6,667 nt of DNA from Bacteroidota bacterium (GTDB taxonomy: Bacteria > Bacteroidota > Bacteroidia > Chitinophagales > Chitinophagaceae), in the NCBI GenBank assembly GCA_947460795.1, contig CANHJA010000128.1, forward strand, positions 1 through 6,667. The letters are read 5' to 3'. The translations under genes and the position numbers were made by a program. The notes beneath the pieces are model-generated. The model had not been told where the DNA came from. It did no database searches and saw nothing but the letters and a program-made list of their open reading frames with translations. Below, in pieces: positions 5,616 to 6,667 of the stretch; within the stretch, counting starts at the first letter, position 1; every line of letters begins with the position of its first letter.

Positions 5616-5647
5616 CAAAATTGATTGTTTATTTGCTTTTTCACGAA
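5616..5647 (-). promoter_or_regulatory. possible promoter of the 89-aa membrane protein gene
   Basis: On the minus strand TTCG (complement of 5644-5647) is followed after 20 nt by CAATTTTG (complement of 5616-5623), close to the Bacteroidota TTTG-N19/21-TAnnTTTG arrangement with one mismatch in each box. The predicted leader is about 20 nt before the ATG at 5590. Confidence 0.33.
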
Positions 5648-5710
5648 TATTTATTTAATTATTTAGTTAATTTAAAAAAATATATATGTTAGAATTTATA
5701 TGCAATTCAA

Positions 5711-5718
5711 TACTTTTG
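5711..5718 (+). promoter_or_regulatory. -7 promoter box of dusB (TACTTTTG)
   Basis: TACTTTTG followed by T is a perfect match to the Bacteroidota -7 element TAnnTTTG(Y). It lies 4 nt before the dusB GTG, so transcription would begin at or next to the start codon. At the -33 spacing only TGTT (5687-5690, 20 nt upstream) is present, a weak match. Confidence 0.5.
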
Positions 5719-5722
5719 TAAC

Positions 5723-6667
5723 GTGGTAAAAATTGGCAATATTGAACTTCCTGACTTTCCTTTATTATTAGCTCCTATGGAAGATGTGAGCGATCCTCCA
5801 TTTAGAGCAGTTTGTAAAGAAAAAGGTGCAGATCTAATGTATACTGAATTTATTAGCAGTGAAGGCCTAATTAGAGACGCGATAAAAAGTCGGCAAAAAC
5901 TAGATATTTTTGATTATGAACGCCCTATAGGTATACAAATTTTTGGTGGAGATGAAGATGCCATGTGCCTTTCGGCTAAAATTTGTGAAGCAACTGGCCC
6001 CGATTTATTAGACATTAACTTTGGTTGCCCCGTAAAAAAAGTTGTCTGCAAAGGAGCTGGAGCAGGTATTTTGAAAGATGTTCCTAAAATGGTTTCACTT
6101 ACGAAAGCGGTCGTTAATTCTGTAAAAATACCCGTAACTGTAAAAACTCGTTTAGGCTGGGACAACGATACTAAAAATATTGAAGAAGTAGCAGAGCGTT
6201 TGCAAGACATAGGAATACAGGCACTTGCCATTCATGGCAGAACTCGCACTCAAATGTATAAAGGGGAAGCAGATTGGACGTTAATTGCAAAAGTTAAAAA
6301 CAATCCAAGAATCAAAATTCCAATTTTTGGGAACGGAGATATTGATAGCCCTCAAAAAGCAATGGAATACAAAAATCGATATGGTGTAGATGGTGTGATG
6401 ATAGGAAGAGCAGCAATTGGCTACCCTTGGATATTTGATGAAATAAAATATTATCGAGAAACTGGTGAATTATTGGCACCTCCAACAATAGAAGATAGAG
6501 TAACTACTTGTAAAAAGCATTTGTATCATGCCATGCAATGGAAAGGTCCTAAATTAGGCATTTTAGAAATGCGACCACATTATGGAAATTATTTAAAAGG
6601 ACTTTCACACATCAAGGATTATCGAATGGAGCTTGTTCATGCAAACTCTGTAGAGGAAATCAACGAA
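5723..6667 (+). CDS. dusB: tRNA-dihydrouridine synthase DusB (3' end cut by window)
   Basis: FMN-dependent reductase of the Dus family, which reduces specific uridines in the tRNA D-loop to dihydrouridine using NADPH. 315 codons are open to the window edge without a stop. Visible signatures: LLLAPMEDVSDPPFR (14-28) at the FMN-binding barrel start, DINFGCPVKKV (97-107) with catalytic Cys102, KTRLGW (141-146), HGRTR (171-175), GNGDI (203-207), GVMIGRAAIGYPWIF (224-238) for the FMN phosphate, and RPHYGNYLKG (284-293) in the C-terminal helical tRNA-binding domain. Bacteroidota DusB proteins are about 330 aa, so perhaps 15-20 residues are missing. The start is GTG at 5723: an in-frame TAG lies at 5690, no ATG, GTG or TTG occurs between, and the first internal Met (residue 19) would cut into the conserved APMEDVSD motif. 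Confidence 0.95.
   Translation, partial: MVKIGNIELPDFPLLLAPMEDVSDPPFRAVCKEKGADLMYTEFISSEGLIRDAIKSRQKLDIFDYERPIGIQIFGGDEDAMCLSAKICEATGPDLLDINFGCPVKKVVCKGAGAGILKDVPKMVSLTKAVVNSVKIPVTVKTRLGWDNDTKNIEEVAERLQDIGIQALAIHGRTRTQMYKGEADWTLIAKVKNNPRIKIPIFGNGDIDSPQKAMEYKNRYGVDGVMIGRAAIGYPWIFDEIKYYRETGELLAPPTIEDRVTTCKKHLYHAMQWKGPKLGILEMRPHYGNYLKGLSHIKDYRMELVHANSVEEINE

Noticed and set aside
5914..6231. 105-aa open frame on the minus strand
   Set aside because: It is antisense to the conserved core of dusB (GCP catalytic motif and KTRLGW), so it is a shadow of that gene.

Overview
The window looks like ordinary chromosome from an AT-rich Bacteroidota (flavobacterial or chitinophagal type). The evidence is the very low GC content, weak or absent Shine-Dalgarno sequences, -7 boxes of the TAnnTTTG type, a short RsmI without the C-terminal extension, and families typical of that phylum: a head-GIN adhesin-like protein next to an ECF sigma factor, and a DusB with the APMEDVSDPPFR signature. 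No mobile element, CRISPR array, rRNA or tRNA gene was found.

Layout. (1) 48-713, plus strand: rsmI, a 16S rRNA 2'-O-methyltransferase. (2) 714-818: a convergent intergenic stretch with two hairpins. (3) 2908-819, minus strand: rsmA (16S rRNA dimethyladenosine transferase), a GTG-start D-2-hydroxyacid dehydrogenase, and a hotdog acyl thioesterase. The genes are 20 and 3 nt apart and are probably cotranscribed. (4) 5105-3044, minus strand: a compact four-gene operon. In order of transcription it holds a three-helix membrane protein, a membrane-anchored head-GIN beta-repeat protein, an ECF sigma factor with a TTG start, and a small membrane protein that may be its anti-sigma factor. (5) 5590-5321, minus strand: an orphan 89-aa single-pass membrane protein. 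(6) 5723-6667, plus strand: dusB, a tRNA-dihydrouridine synthase, cut by the window end.

How they fit together. RsmI, RsmA and DusB are housekeeping RNA-modification enzymes; RsmI and RsmA both act on the 3' part of 16S rRNA, near the decoding site and in helix 45. The dehydrogenase and thioesterase are accessory metabolic enzymes with unknown substrates. The one regulatory module is the sigma/GIN operon, which reads as a cell-envelope sensing or maintenance unit. The more unusual features are its tight architecture (a 14-bp overlap, then two identical stop-plus-9-nt junctions that keep three genes in one frame) and -7-like boxes only 4-5 nt before the start codons of dusB, the dehydrogenase and possibly rsmI, which suggests very short or absent 5' leaders. 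I see no clear evidence of an entirely new defence or mobile system.
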